Below are positions 12,425 to 42,638 of a stretch of 64,000 nt of DNA, one piece after another. The position numbers and the translations under genes were made by a program. How positions within the stretch are numbered: the first letter of the stretch is position 1; each line of letters opens with the position of its first letter. The stretch covers positions 143,607,762-143,671,761 of the forward strand of contig NC_085046.1 in the NCBI RefSeq assembly GCF_963662255.1, in the 5' to 3' direction. This DNA comes from Cinclus cinclus (taxonomy: Eukaryota > Chordata > Aves > Passeriformes > Cinclidae). The notes beneath the pieces are model-generated. The model was given only the letters and a program-made list of their open reading frames with translations. It made no database searches and was not told the DNA's origin.

Positions 12425-13185
12425 TCATACCTGGACAGGCTTGAGAGGTGAGGCTGTGAGAATCTCATGAGGTTCAGCAAGGCCAAGTGCAAGGTCCTGC
12501 CCCTGAGATCAGGGCAATCCCAAGCACAAACACAGACTGGGAGAAAAATGGATTGAGAGAGTCCTTAGGGGGGGATTTGAGGTGTTGGTGGGTGACAAGC
12601 ATAACATGTCCCAGCAGTGTGCTCTGGCAGCCCAGGAACCAAATGTGTTCTGGGCTGCACCCGATGTCCCATGGGCAGCAGGGCAAGGGAAGGGATTGTC
12701 CCCCTCTGCTCTGCCCTTGTGAGACCCCACCTGAGGTCCTGCATTCAGCTCTGGAGCCCCCAAAACAAAAAAATATTGACTTGTCCAGAGGAGGCCACAA
12801 AGTTGATCAAGGGGCTGGAGCATCTCTGCTATGGAGACACAAAGTTGGGGCTGTCCATCCTGGAGGAACATAATTTCCCCAGACTCTGGGGAGACCTTGT
12901 AGCACTTTGTAGTACCTAAAGGGGATTCAGGAGAGCTGAAGAGGGACTTTGGGCAAGGGCATGCAGTGATTAGACAAGGAGGAATGGCTTCAAACTGAAA
13001 GAGTAGGTTTAGATTAGGTATTAGGAAGAAGTTATTTCCTGTGATGATGGTGAGGCACTAGAACAGGTTGCTCACAGAAGCTGTGGATGCCCCATCCCTG
13101 CAAGTGTTCATGGCCAGGTTGGATGGGGCTTTGAGCAGGCTGGCCTAATGAATGGTGTCCCTGCCCATGGGATGGGCAAAGAATT
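12425..13185 (+). repeat. CR1 LINE fragment, sense, about 760 bp
   Basis: The CR1 3' half and 3' UTR in plus orientation, with recognisable blocks such as AAGTGCAAGGTCCTGC, the TGCATTCAGCTCTGGAGC region, GGAATGGCTTCAAACTGAAA and CCCCATCCCTG. It ends near the GGTGTCCCTGCCCATGG block and lacks the terminal ATTCTATG repeats. It explains the overlapping ORFs on both strands here. It lies just downstream of the EFR3A poly(A) cluster. Confidence 0.88.
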
Positions 13186-14698
13186 CAATGCTTAAAAAGT
13201 TAAAATGTTGAAGTAGGAAATATTTGTAGATTAGTAGTTAATAAATTAATTGTTTGCTTTTGGGAAACATCTAGGTTTTAGCCAGTCGTGTCCCTAATCT
13301 ATGAAAAATATGGTGTAACGTGACTGTGAGAATGAGAGAAAAAAGAAAAGAAGCTATGTTAAATGTTTCTTTTTGATCTTCTTGCCAGTTTTTTTATTAT
13401 TTTAGTACTGATCTCTGATTACAAATAAATGTAGCTAATCATGACTAGATTATTTAGGATTTCACTTTATCAACACAGTTCATGTGGTAGTAATTAGGGC
13501 ACAACTTGGGTGTTAAACTCTTCCTGAAATAAAAGATACCAAGGAAAAAAGCTCAAAGGCATTAATAACACTGCCTGAACAACAGCATATTTATTTTGTA
13601 ATTTCTCTTTTACCTGACTGATTAAATGATCCATCCTTATCTCTGCAGTCAGAAAATTCAGCACCGTTGAGTGAATGTTTGCATAACCATGAAGGTAGTA
13701 ATAATTAGCAGAAACGCATGGGAGTTTATTTTAAGGTGCAGTGTTCAGAGCAACAGCACCACTCTTGTCAGAGATGAACTGATGTTATTGCTACTCTGCA
13801 GTGCAATCCATTCACCTGTTTACAGGCCACTTTTCCACATTTCAGCTCATTATTCGTCTCACATTCTCATTGCACTATTTATTTATAAATTATGTGAAAT
13901 GTAAAATAATTTTTCATCCCTATAATAAAAGTTGATAAAAGTTGCAGTGTAATACAGATCTCATCCTCAGCATAGGACAAAAATGGGCATTTTGCAGTTT
14001 TAGTTTTTCTTCAATACTGAGATGTACAGCGTAAAGGGGGAGTTAATTAAAATATTGTCTGCAAATAGAATTTCTCACATCCTTTGTCTGACCTCTCTGC
14101 CTTCCCTTAAAGAAAGTATTTTTGTTCTGTTGGTTTTTTCACTAGTGCTGATGGTGTAGCCACTGGGATCTGGAGGGATTCACATGACTGAATACCTTTG
14201 GAGTTTATTTTGGGAGTTTGTGTGGTGGGATTTTTTGTTTGTTTGTTTGTTTGCACTTTGCAGGGAGGTGGTAGTGTTCAGTTTTTTTATTTGTTTAGGG
14301 TTTTGTTAGTTTGGGGCATTTTTGCGCTGTAGTAATCCTTTGCACTTTTAATGTAGGAAAAATACTGAAGGAGACGTATCACCACCCAGGAGTTTATAGA
14401 ATATAAACTGCTCATCCAAGAACATTCTCAGGCATTTTCACCTGCTGTTCTCCCACTGTTCTGGTCACACAGGATCAGATGCTGGGGTTTAGTGAACTGC
14501 TGCAGGATCTGGAAGAACAAGGGTAGCATCTCTGCATCAAGTCTGATACAGTCATAGGTCTGTAGGAATACTTTGTGACTAAGTTCAGCCCTGTAGAACA
14601 AGATGATGGGGAAGAAATCCAGACCTTCCAGAGCAGCTGAGTCACTGGGAAGTTTGTAGCAACATTTTTTTTTTTTTTTGTTCTAGGCAGTGTTGGTG
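13186..14698. other. Intergenic spacer between EFR3A and OC90
   Basis: AT-rich sequence with a (TTTG)n simple stretch near 14229-14252 and a T-run at 14667-14679. I see no gene. Confidence 0.5.
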
Positions 14699-14745
14699 AG
14701 TCGTAGAATAGGTTGGGTTGGAAGGGATCTTTAGAGGTTTGTCAT
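14699..14745 (-). repeat. CR1 3' tail stub, antisense
   Basis: The sequence GTCGTAGAATAGGTTGGGTT and the following GGAAGGGATCTTTAGAGG match the complement of the CR1 3' end. It abuts the CR1 ORF1 relic in the same orientation. Confidence 0.65.
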
Positions 14746-14774
14746 GGCCTGATATTACACCTCTCGCCCTTCAA

Positions 14775-15240
14775 ATTTGTTTTAAAGCCTGTCAGTACAC
14801 CTTGATAGTTCATGAGCAAAGACCCTCTTGCCTGTATGAGAAATGTGAATCCCATCTGACACAAAGAGGTCTGGTATTGTGCTGATCATCCCATTACCAA
14901 GAAATCCCAAATTACGGCTGTGACCCCAACCATGGCGCCAAGTATTGACAGACTAAGTCTGTTCCTGCAAGGATAGGGGAAAAAAATGACCTGTGCTCCA
15001 CATTTCCTGATCAGCCATTCCAAGACACTGAAGTCTCTTTTGATCACCTTTGGACTGCATGTTGTGACTTCATCGCTCCCAACATGGAAGAGCAATAATG
15101 AGGTACATCCAAGGGCTGCACCAGGCTGGGAAGTTTCCTGTTCATGTTCTTAACTTGGGCCCCAGAGAGGGAAGAGGCTTCCCTAAGAGGAGGGTTTGTC
15201 CAGCATTTTGGACCTTCTGTTGCCTTCAGAAGGGAGTCAC
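14775..15240 (-). pseudogene. Decayed CR1 ORF1 with SGNH/GDSL-esterase blocks
   Basis: Read on the minus strand, conceptual translation shows the block order of the esterase domain of CR1-type ORF1. A DSLL motif (bases 15227-15238, the GDSL position, with Cys in place of the first Gly) comes first. A LLFHVGSDEV block follows (about 15066-15092), then IKRDFSVLEWLIRKCGAQVIFF, whose first part overlaps the end of that block, and DGIH (bases 14845-14856, the catalytic Asp-x-x-His position) with TGKRVFAHEL after it. The frame changes between blocks and stops interrupt it, so it is a relic. Known family: CR1-like non-LTR retrotransposons carry an esterase in ORF1. ORF2 is missing between this and the adjacent 3' tail. 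Confidence 0.7.
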
Positions 15241-15372
15241 ACATAGCTATAAATGGAATGAAAAAAGGAGCTATTTTTCATGTAATTACTTTAGCTGTGC
15301 TTCTGAGTGTATCCTGCTAAGCTCAGTAAAGGAAGAATGTTTACAGAAGAAGCTGGAGTAGTTTTAGGTTGG

Positions 15373-15378
15373 TTTAAT
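15373..15378 (-). terminator. Possible OC90 poly(A) signal (ATTAAA)
   Basis: ATTAAA on the minus strand, about 340 nt after the TAA. No AATAAA was seen on this strand between the stop and the CR1 relic. A weak call. Confidence 0.25.
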
Positions 15379-15717
15379 TAAAAACCTGGAATACTTGGCC
15401 ACTATCAGCAACATCCAGTCTGAACCAAGTGCACAGTTAACAGAAGTCAGTCTGATCATAACAGTTTTTACATAAAAAATCAAGTGAAATTATATAGAAC
15501 ACTGTCAAATAATTATTTAAGGTAATACCTGACCTAGATAGATGGTCCATAGTGCTGACCTCCCTACAGTAAGTGAATACAGTCTAACACCTAATCCTAG
15601 TCTATGATTACATTATTTGTGTGCTGGAGAATGTGAGGCAGTGTGTAGAGGACAAGGAGCAGGTACTCAGTGGCTGGCTGCTGCCATGCCCCTTCCCAAG
15701 CCCCTGGAGGTGGGTGG

Positions 15718-35339
<19,622 letters not shown>

Positions 35340-36381
35340 TTTTTGTTTAATCCAAAGACAAGAAAAAAGTCACACAGCAGACTGATGTGCCTGGTGAGTT
35401 AAGTAAAATATTAGACAGAATGTTATCTCTTTAATCTGGGAGTGGGAAGTCACCATCTTGGGAAAATCATTCTTTTGTAGCCTGGATATATTTCTGCTTG
35501 ATAAAATTCAGTTTTGACCCTGAAGTAAATGCTCTTATTATAGGAATAATGAGCCTTATATATCCTTTTTTTATCCTTATTTTACCAATGTTCTCTAAAA
35601 GTCTGATTAACAATATTTATTTTGGTATTGCTTTGAGTCAACAGACTCTATGTAACCAAAATGAAACAAAATGGTGGACTTGCAGTTTCCTTTATTTTGC
35701 AAACAGTTTTCACATCTTCCTTCATCTCACAGAATGTTCAAATAATTCTTATGTTTACATGAAGATATTGTGAAACGTGTAAATGAAGAATTATTCTGAT
35801 ATTGCATCTATGGAATCCAGTTTATCTGCAATCCATTATATTTGTTTCATATCACAACAATCTGTAGTCAAACATTTATTCTGATCTGTATTGAATCTGA
35901 TCTAATATATCATAAATTTGCCTAATGAAAAATATTATGCTGTTTGGAGATCTTCAAGAAATGTGTGTAAAAAATTAATCTAAATGTGTCGCACTTGTAT
36001 TCATTAAATGAAAGATGATAGATTGGTTTTTAACTACAGTCACAAATCACTTTGAATTTAGAATAATTTTCCAAGTAAGTCAGGCATAGAGCTTTTTACA
36101 GCCAAATAAATGAGCATATATACATATTAATTTTCAAATATATACCTACTGATTATTATCTGCTTTTCTGAACTCAAATATGGAATTAATTTCCATTATA
36201 AAATCTTGTAATATTTCATAAGGAAGTGAGATTATAAATATAACAACTATAAGTATTTATATTCTGTTTTCCCAAATCTCTTGCCTATATTTTTGTCTGT
36301 TACTCCCAAGTCACAAATAGCTTATTCAACATTGTTTTCTTCCTGCTTCCCTTATTATAGAGAACATCCAGAAAGACTTAC

Positions 36382-36427
36382 CTTGAGGGATATTATCCCA
36401 AAGCAGCTGGATGGAAGACAAATGAAT
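36382..36427 (-). other. OC90: OC90 5'-UTR exon 1 (start inferred)
   Basis: The donor CTCAAG|GTAAGTC lies at 36382/36381. The 5' boundary is placed about 30 bp from the TATA box, so it is approximate. The exon contains no ATG, so the first ATG of the transcript is the one at 35337-35339. Confidence 0.55.
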
Positions 36428-36449
36428 ATCAGCAAAGCCAGTACTAGTT

Positions 36450-36457
36450 TATTTATA
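36450..36457 (-). promoter_or_regulatory. OC90: OC90 TATA box
   Basis: TATAAATA on the minus strand within GGGTATAAATAAAC. It lies about 30 bp upstream of the inferred start of a 5'-UTR exon that ends in a good donor. The upstream sequence contains no other obvious core promoter. Confidence 0.6.
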
Positions 36458-37084
36458 CCCACTTGGATATAGACCTCACCCATGTGACCACTTCCTTTAT
36501 CAAATCCACTTCAACATTTATTAATTAATTCTTCCATGAGATTCCTTAGAGTCATTATGCCCACAGTATATCTGGTAATATGGCTCCAGCCATGTAAAGG
36601 ATCTATACTGAGAAGTCTGTTCTGCAGGTGCCTTCACCATATAATAACTTTTCCTAATACTCTTGGCTAGAATTAAATAACAGTCATCCCATTGTTATTA
36701 ATCACTCACAAAATCTCGAGCTTGTGAATATGGCTTTAATAGCTTAGCAAGAGGTAGTGTTTGGTGATGAAAGATGAGTGAGAGTTTACACAGCTTTAAA
36801 CACTGGCATTCCTCAGGGCTGGGAAGTCTTCTTTAATCTATCCATGGTGGCTCTGATCCAAGGCTGAGTGAAATCCAGGAGAAGGTTGATTCAGTGAGCT
36901 TTGGGAAGGTTGCTTTTCATCAGGAAGGTGTTCTTTCTGACAGGGCCAGACACAGCTACCCTTCAAAGAGTCCATCAACAGAGACAAACCATCCACTGAG
37001 TTGTAACATGGAGAAGTGAGAAGTCTGACAATTGGGAATTGTAAAAATATTTACATGAACAAAAGACCTTATGACTCGGTGACC

Positions 37085-37990
37085 TATGAGGTTTTCAGGA
37101 AGGCTTTGACCTGGTCATCTGTAAGATCCTCATGGAGAAGCTGTTGATATCTGATGTGTCTGGGGAGGTGGGTTGAAAATGGACTGGTGGGGCCCCAAGG
37201 GCAGTGGCCAGTGACACGAAGTCTGTTTCTGTAAGCCAGTGACTGGTGGTACATTCCAGCAGTCCATCAATGATCTGGATGATGGGGCAGAAGGGACCTT
37301 CAGCAGGCTGGCAGGTAACCCTGGACTGGGATGAGTGACTGCCATTTCAAAGGACCTCAGCAAAGGACCTTCATCTCATGCTGCTATCCAGGAGGACTTC
37401 AACAGCTGCTCCATGAAGTTCAACAAGAAGTGCCAAGTCTGCACCTGGAGAGGTGCAGCTTCATACACCAGTATGTGCTGGGGGCCACCCAGCTGGGAAA
37501 CAGCTCGGTAGGAAAGGACCTGGGGTCCTGCTGGACACGGGGTTGAACAGGAGTAAGAGGTGTGCCCTTGCAGCAGAGAAGGCTCAGGATGTCCTAGGCT
37601 GCACTGGGCAAAGACCTGGCTGCAGATTGAAGGAGGGGGTTCTGCCCCTCTACTCTGCACTGGGGAGGCCACACCTGCGGGGCTGTGTCCAGTTCTGGGC
37701 TCCTCAGTATAAGACAGACATGAAAATACCTGAGACAGTTCAAAGAAGGGGCACAGAGATTATGAAGGGACTAGAACATCTCTCTTGAGGAGGGGACAAG
37801 GGAGCTGTGACTCTTCACTAGAGGAGCCTTGGAGGGATCTCATCAATCCAATAAACACCTGAAGGAAGGGTGAAAAGGGGACAGAGCCAGACTCTGGTCT
37901 GGTGCCAGGTACCCAGTGACTTCACAAGAGGCAAAGGGCACAGATTGAGAGCTGCTGCAACAGGGGGACATCTCCCATGGCATGGCAGTA
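37085..37990 (+). repeat. CR1 LINE, sense, with decayed end of ORF2
   Basis: A longer CR1 copy. GGAAGGCTTTGACCTGGTC, AAGATCCTCATGGAGAAGCT, CCATCAATGATCTGGATGAT, CTCCATGAAGTTCAACAAGA, GGGCCACCCAGCTGGGAAAC and GAGGCCACACCTGCGGGGC follow the CR1 consensus order from the reverse-transcriptase C-terminus into the 3' region. Frameshifts and stops break the ORF. It ends without the terminal octamers. Confidence 0.87.
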
Positions 37991-38004
37991 CCATGGCCAT
38001 GTCA

Positions 38005-38092
38005 TGGCACTTCTTGAACTTCATTTAGTTCCATTTCTTCAGCCTGTTGAGGTCCTTCTGGATAGCAGCATGTCTTATTCCCAGCATATACT
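38005..38092 (-). repeat. CR1 fragment, antisense
   Basis: TTCAGCCTGTTGAGGTCCTTC followed by TGGATAGCAGCATGTC is CR1 complement. It directly follows the sense copy, giving a head-on pair. Confidence 0.6.
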
Positions 38093-38321
38093 CACTGTAT
38101 CAACATTCCTATTTATTCCATTGGCCTAACTTTTAAAATCTGCTGTACTTGGTACTGCTCCATTCTATCCTGCTCTTTGACATGACAGAAGTTCTTTCAC
38201 ACTATTGAGCACAATAGTGAAATGAATTTTGGAAGAGAACTACTACATCCCACCTCTCCCTGGGGTCAGCATTGCTTATATGGCCACTTTTCTCCTTGGC
38301 TTTGCCTTTGAACACATCTTT

Positions 38322-38351
38322 CTTCAGTGAAACTTCAATGTTTCACTGAAG
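38322..38351. repeat. 11-bp inverted repeat
   Basis: CTTCAGTGAAA (38322-38332) and TTTCACTGAAG (38341-38351) are exact reverse complements with an 8-base spacer. Confidence 0.75.
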
Positions 38352-38513
38352 CTATAGTGCAAATATTTAAAACAATATTAATGGCTTGATGAGATACTCT
38401 GGGTAGATAGTAGCATAATGTTGCTGCAGCGTAGAGAAAAATACAGGATCATACAATTGATTTCAGTTTTTTAGAACTGGTTTTTAGTAAACCAGACTTG
38501 CATATAAAGGGCA

Positions 38514-38632
38514 TGAAAGCCAGGTTGGAAGGGACCCTGAGCAACCTGATCAAGTAGGGTTGGAAGCTGATAATCTTTAAGGTCCCTTCCAACCCAAATC
38601 ATTCTATAATTCCATGTTTCTATGAATCCCGA
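38514..38632 (+). repeat. CR1 3' end, sense
   Basis: GCCAGGTTGGAAGGGACCCTG, then GGTCCCTTCCAACCCAAATC and degraded ATTCTATAATTCCATG terminal repeats. Confidence 0.8.
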
Positions 38633-39571
38633 GGAGCTTACACAAATATATCTCGAAGTAGATCCTGTCATTTCCTGGGTTGACACTGCTCAAGAGGCAT
38701 TGCTGAAGTAATAGAAGTTTTTGATATAGAAGATAATCTGCATGTGTTTAACACCAGAGATTCTTTCTTGTCTTCAGTATTTCAGGTTGCTTTAAAATTA
38801 CTTTACATTTGTTAATTTTGATGACTGTCTCAAATGTCAATAAAATTAATAGAAACTATCTGCATTCTCTAGCCAACCATGTAAATAGCCTTTATAAAAT
38901 AAGATATTTTAAAAGCTGTTAAAAACTTTTATTGCAGTTACATCTCTTGTCTAAATATCTCTTTTTTTTACACATTATTTTTACAATGCCTTGGAGGAAG
39001 AGACATTTCTAGGTTAACATCTGGTTAATAACTTGTCTGATTTCAAATATTTGTAAATAACATGTTGCTTTCTGATTTTTACACTGAGAAATCAGAAAGA
39101 AAACTAAAACTGCCACCAGTCTTCCAACTTGAAGTAAAATTTCTCAGTGCTCTAAACTGATGTACAGATGTTTTTAAGGCATTTTTGCTTTAATGCTGGA
39201 AGAAAACAAGAAAAATATTAGTTAGAAGAGGTTTTACAAGGAAACATTAAAGCATGCATGAAGGTAAAATAATACTTTTAAAAAAATCTTTAAAAATCAT
39301 TATCAGATAAAATAGCTATCTGATGAAAGACAGTAAATATTCTATGGATATACAAAACCCTTTGTTATATCTTCATAATAAGGTATGTAGAGCTATAGAG
39401 ATATAAAGTGAAAACATACTTACTGTGGGAGTAAGCAACTCTTTTGACTCTTTCACAGACATAACTTGCATTTTTCACAAACCAGGAATAGTATTCAACA
39501 CAGTACCTGAAGATGTAGTTACAGATGGGAGATGCAGTTAAAGATAAGTGGCTTGTTATCTTTCCTAAGGA

Positions 39572-39846
39572 GAGGGACTTTGGACAAGGGCATGCAGTGG
39601 TAAGATGAGGAGGAATGGCTTCAGGCTGAAAGAGTAGGTTTAGATTAAATATTAGACAGAAATTCTTTACTGTGAGGGTGGTGAGACAATGGCACAGGAT
39701 GCCCCATCCCTGGAAGTGTTTGAGGTCACTTTAGATGGGGCTTGGAGCAGCCTGGTCCAGTGGAAGGTGTCCCTGCCCATGGCAGTAGAGTCGGAACTAA
39801 ATGGTCTTTAGATCCCTTCTAACTCAAACTAATCTATGATTCTACA
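39572..39846 (+). repeat. CR1 3' end, sense, with terminal repeat
   Basis: GAGGAATGGCTTCAGGCTGA, GCCCCATCCCTGGAAGTGTT, CAGCCTGGTCCAGTGGAAGG and TCTATGATTCTA follow the CR1 3'-UTR order through to the terminal octamer. Confidence 0.88.
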
Positions 39847-40072
39847 ATAAGCACAGAGTTCCATGCTTGTATTAATAAATATGGAAGTAAAAAGCTAGAT
39901 TCCAACCTCAGTGATGCCATTAGGTGTTTGGAAAAATGCAGCTGGGCTTTTTTCACTTAGGTGGAATACTGAAGCCAGATCAGGGTACTGATCAGTTCAC
40001 TGGGATATTTGGGTCTCAGCCGGTGGCCATAGACCCTCCAAAATAATCACTGGTGGTTGAAAATTGTCATAT

Positions 40073-40100
40073 GGGGGGGGGGGGGGTGGGGGGTGGGTGG
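40073..40100 (+). repeat. Poly-G run with G-quadruplex potential
   Basis: Fourteen G, then T, six G, T, three G, T and two G on the plus strand. Four or more G-tracts within 28 nt meet the standard G-quadruplex pattern. Confidence 0.85.
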
Positions 40101-40481
40101 ATAAAAAGCCTGAAGGAGTATTCTAAGCAGACAGAGAAAGAAAAGCCAGTGCCAGGTTCTACCTCATGGCTTCCTTCCTGGAATATCTTCTGTGACCGAC
40201 ACAGAGGCAGAGCTGAAAGAACCTACAGAGCTCCATCACACAGGGGTTGATCTTCTGCACTATGACAGTGACAGGAGGGGAGGTCACACGGGGCTCTCTG
40301 AGCAGTGCCTGCGGGCACCCTGGGGAGAAAACACAACTCTGAACCAGCCCAAATACTTGCCACAGTAAATGTCTTGCTCTGCCATATCTGGGCTATGATC
40401 TCCAAAATAACGTCTTCCCTACTCCAACAAATAAGGAATACCCCTGAAATGCCATCCTGGGGCTCTAGGAAGGAGGGAGGC

Positions 40482-40811
40482 AGAGAAAGAAAGGAAAGAA
40501 AGAAAGGAAAGAAAGAAAGGGAAGGGGAAAGGGAAAGGGAAAGGGAAAGGGAAAGGGAAAGGGAAAGGGAAAGGGAAAGGGAAAGGGAAAGGGAAAGGGA
40601 AAGGGAAAGGGAAAGGGAAGGAAAAAAGGAAGGAAGGGAGGGAGGAAGGGAGGGAGGGAGGGAGGGAAGGAGGAAGAGAGAGAGAGAAAGAGAGAAAGAA
40701 AAAGAAAGAAAGAGAGAAAGAAAAAGAGAGAAAGAGAGAAAGAGAGAAAGAGAGAAAGAAAGAAAGAAAGAAAGAAAGAAAAAGAAAGAAAGAAAGAAAG
40801 AAGGAAGGAAG
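40482..40811 (+). repeat. 330-nt uninterrupted purine tract
   Basis: Every base from 40482 to 40811 is A or G. Sub-blocks: GAAA/GGAAA start; about 17 GGGAAA hexamers (roughly 40520-40619); GGAA/GGGA block (about 40620-40675); then (GAGA/GAAA)n to the end. The long Arg/Glu/Lys and Phe/Pro/Ser ORFs here are artefacts. Confidence 0.97.
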
Positions 40812-42449
40812 TGAGGACAGCTGTGGTGTGATTGTCAAGTATTTTTTTCCATTTGTGTAACTAGCAGCAGGCTTCAGCCATGTGTGGATGAACCGCCCTA
40901 CCTGCTGAGTATAATCCCTTTAGACAGTGTAATTGCATTTCCAGGTTCACATGTCTCACACACTTTATAGCTCTGGGCAAAGCTATGTTATGTGATAGCA
41001 GAGGTTATGAAGGTTAAATTTGGACTAATGAAGTTCTGTTGAAATGAGCTTGAGTCATCTGCTGCTGACAAGAAATTTAATATAAAATGGCATTCTTGGG
41101 CTAGAGGAAAATCAAGGTTCTGCCAACCTGAAAGAGATTGCTATGAAACTATTTTTCTCCTGGCAGCACTTGACCAAGATAGCAGGAGTATGTGAGGAGT
41201 AAGGCACAGACACAGGCAGCTCCCAAACTCACAGGCTGCTCTGAAAACCAGTTGTGGGTCAAAGCCACTACACAAATTACACAGGTGTAATTACTCAGAG
41301 ATGGGCAAGAGGGAGACCCATTTCTCTTCACCCCAGCAATTTCACATATATGTCATTAGGCTTTGTCCACTTAATAGCATTTGACACACCTTGATGTTTT
41401 CCTAGGGGGAGTAAATGAAAAATTAATGATTCCTTGCTTAAATAAACACACTTCATGTTAATAACCAAACATCAGAGCATGGGGCAATGAAGTTTTAATA
41501 TAAGTTGCCCCTGAAAAGTAATGTTAAAATTGATCAGAAATAATAAATATGATGAAAAATTAAAACTTGCTGAAGGTTACCCTCCTACAAATTTCAGCCT
41601 TCACAGAAGGGCGTCCTCCTATCCTGACAACCAGGTGTTAAATGTTTTACTCAAGCTATGTGTTGTACCTGCAGAAATTCAGTTTTATCTTGCTGCAAAT
41701 TGAACAATGGTAATTCAACTGAGAATCATCTATGTGGGAAAGAGCAGTCAAACAAAAATGCTGAAAGCTAAGGAAATTGATTTGGTTTTCATTTTTGACA
41801 ATCACTTTAAATTACTACTGTATTTGCATAACACTATATTTGTTTAATGATGAAATTCTTTTTTCAATTAATTTTCTATTTAATTTTTTGATTGCATTGT
41901 ATATTCACACATCATTGAAATTTAAATTTTACCTATTCATAGTAATGCTCTATACCTCTCCTGTAATAAATTTCTACTGTGAAATATATTTTTTTTCTTC
42001 AGTACTTAAGTTCAAGATAATTAAATATAGGACTTCATTTTAGAACTTCCTTTTCTAAGAATGCTCTTTCTTAAGAAATTGAATTAGTCAAGAGACCAGA
42101 AAAGGCAAGAACTACAGCTCCTGTTCAGAAATTTCCCCCCATGTGTTTCAAATTGCTACATTACTGTCGGGGCAGTGAAGTGATCAGTAAACAGACAGTT
42201 CTTTTATTAATTCAATATCACATCCCTGTGACACTGAGATTAAATTTTGCTGTCAGTGAAGAGCAATGTTATGGTTCCTGTGAATGATTCAGACTCAAAA
42301 TATCCCTCTCTGCACACTCTAAAATGCACGTTTGCATGTTTTATTAGTTGGCACCACTTCTGTGATTTAAGAAATGAATTATTGGAAGAATGAGTTATCC
42401 CTCAGAACAACGTGGGTGCCCTTTCTTGCTTTGGGTTCCCACTGTTGGA

Positions 42450-42455
42450 TTTATT
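42450..42455 (-). terminator. HHLA1: HHLA1 poly(A) signal AATAAA
   Basis: AATAAA on the minus strand 24 nt past the HHLA1 stop codon. The short 3' UTR is consistent with a compact terminal exon. Confidence 0.55.
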
Positions 42456-42479
42456 TCCACAAATGTATGATGGCTAGAA

Positions 42480-42638
42480 TCAGGCAGGCAGCCTCTGACA
42501 CCATTGCTTCTCACAGAGAGGCATTTGGTGACTCCAGTTTGCCCATGAAATCCATGTTTCCCAGCCTTTTCCAAACATCCTAGGTTCTTCAGGATCTACA
42601 GTGTTGCACACCAGAGGAGGACTCTGGTATTTGTAACT
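42480..42638 (-). CDS. HHLA1: HHLA1 terminal coding exon: cytoplasmic tail
   Basis: A strong acceptor (TTTTCTTTCATCTTACTTCTGTTTAAAG). The exon has 53 codons including TGA at 42480-42482. It encodes SYKYQSPPLVCNTVDPEEPR, then a Trp-rich segment containing GWETWISWANWSHQ. An AATAAA follows 24 nt after the stop. Confidence 0.72.
   Translation of the reverse strand, partial: SYKYQSPPLVCNTVDPEEPRMFGKGWETWISWANWSHQMPLCEKQWCQRLPA

Larger units (their letters stand above)
36458..42449. other. Spacer between the HHLA1 3' end and the OC90 promoter
   Basis: About 6 kb between two same-strand genes. It is dominated by CR1 pieces (37.1-38.1, 38.5, 39.6 kb), a poly-G run (40,073) and a 330-nt purine tract (40,482). 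I see no further gene. Confidence 0.7.

Noticed and set aside
12474..12919. Several overlapping 100-128 residue open frames
   Set aside because: All fall inside a CR1 LINE fragment.
40305..40838. Long open frames on both strands with Arg/Glu/Lys or Phe/Pro/Ser repeats
   Set aside because: They are translations of the purine tract; there is no complexity, splice context or homology.
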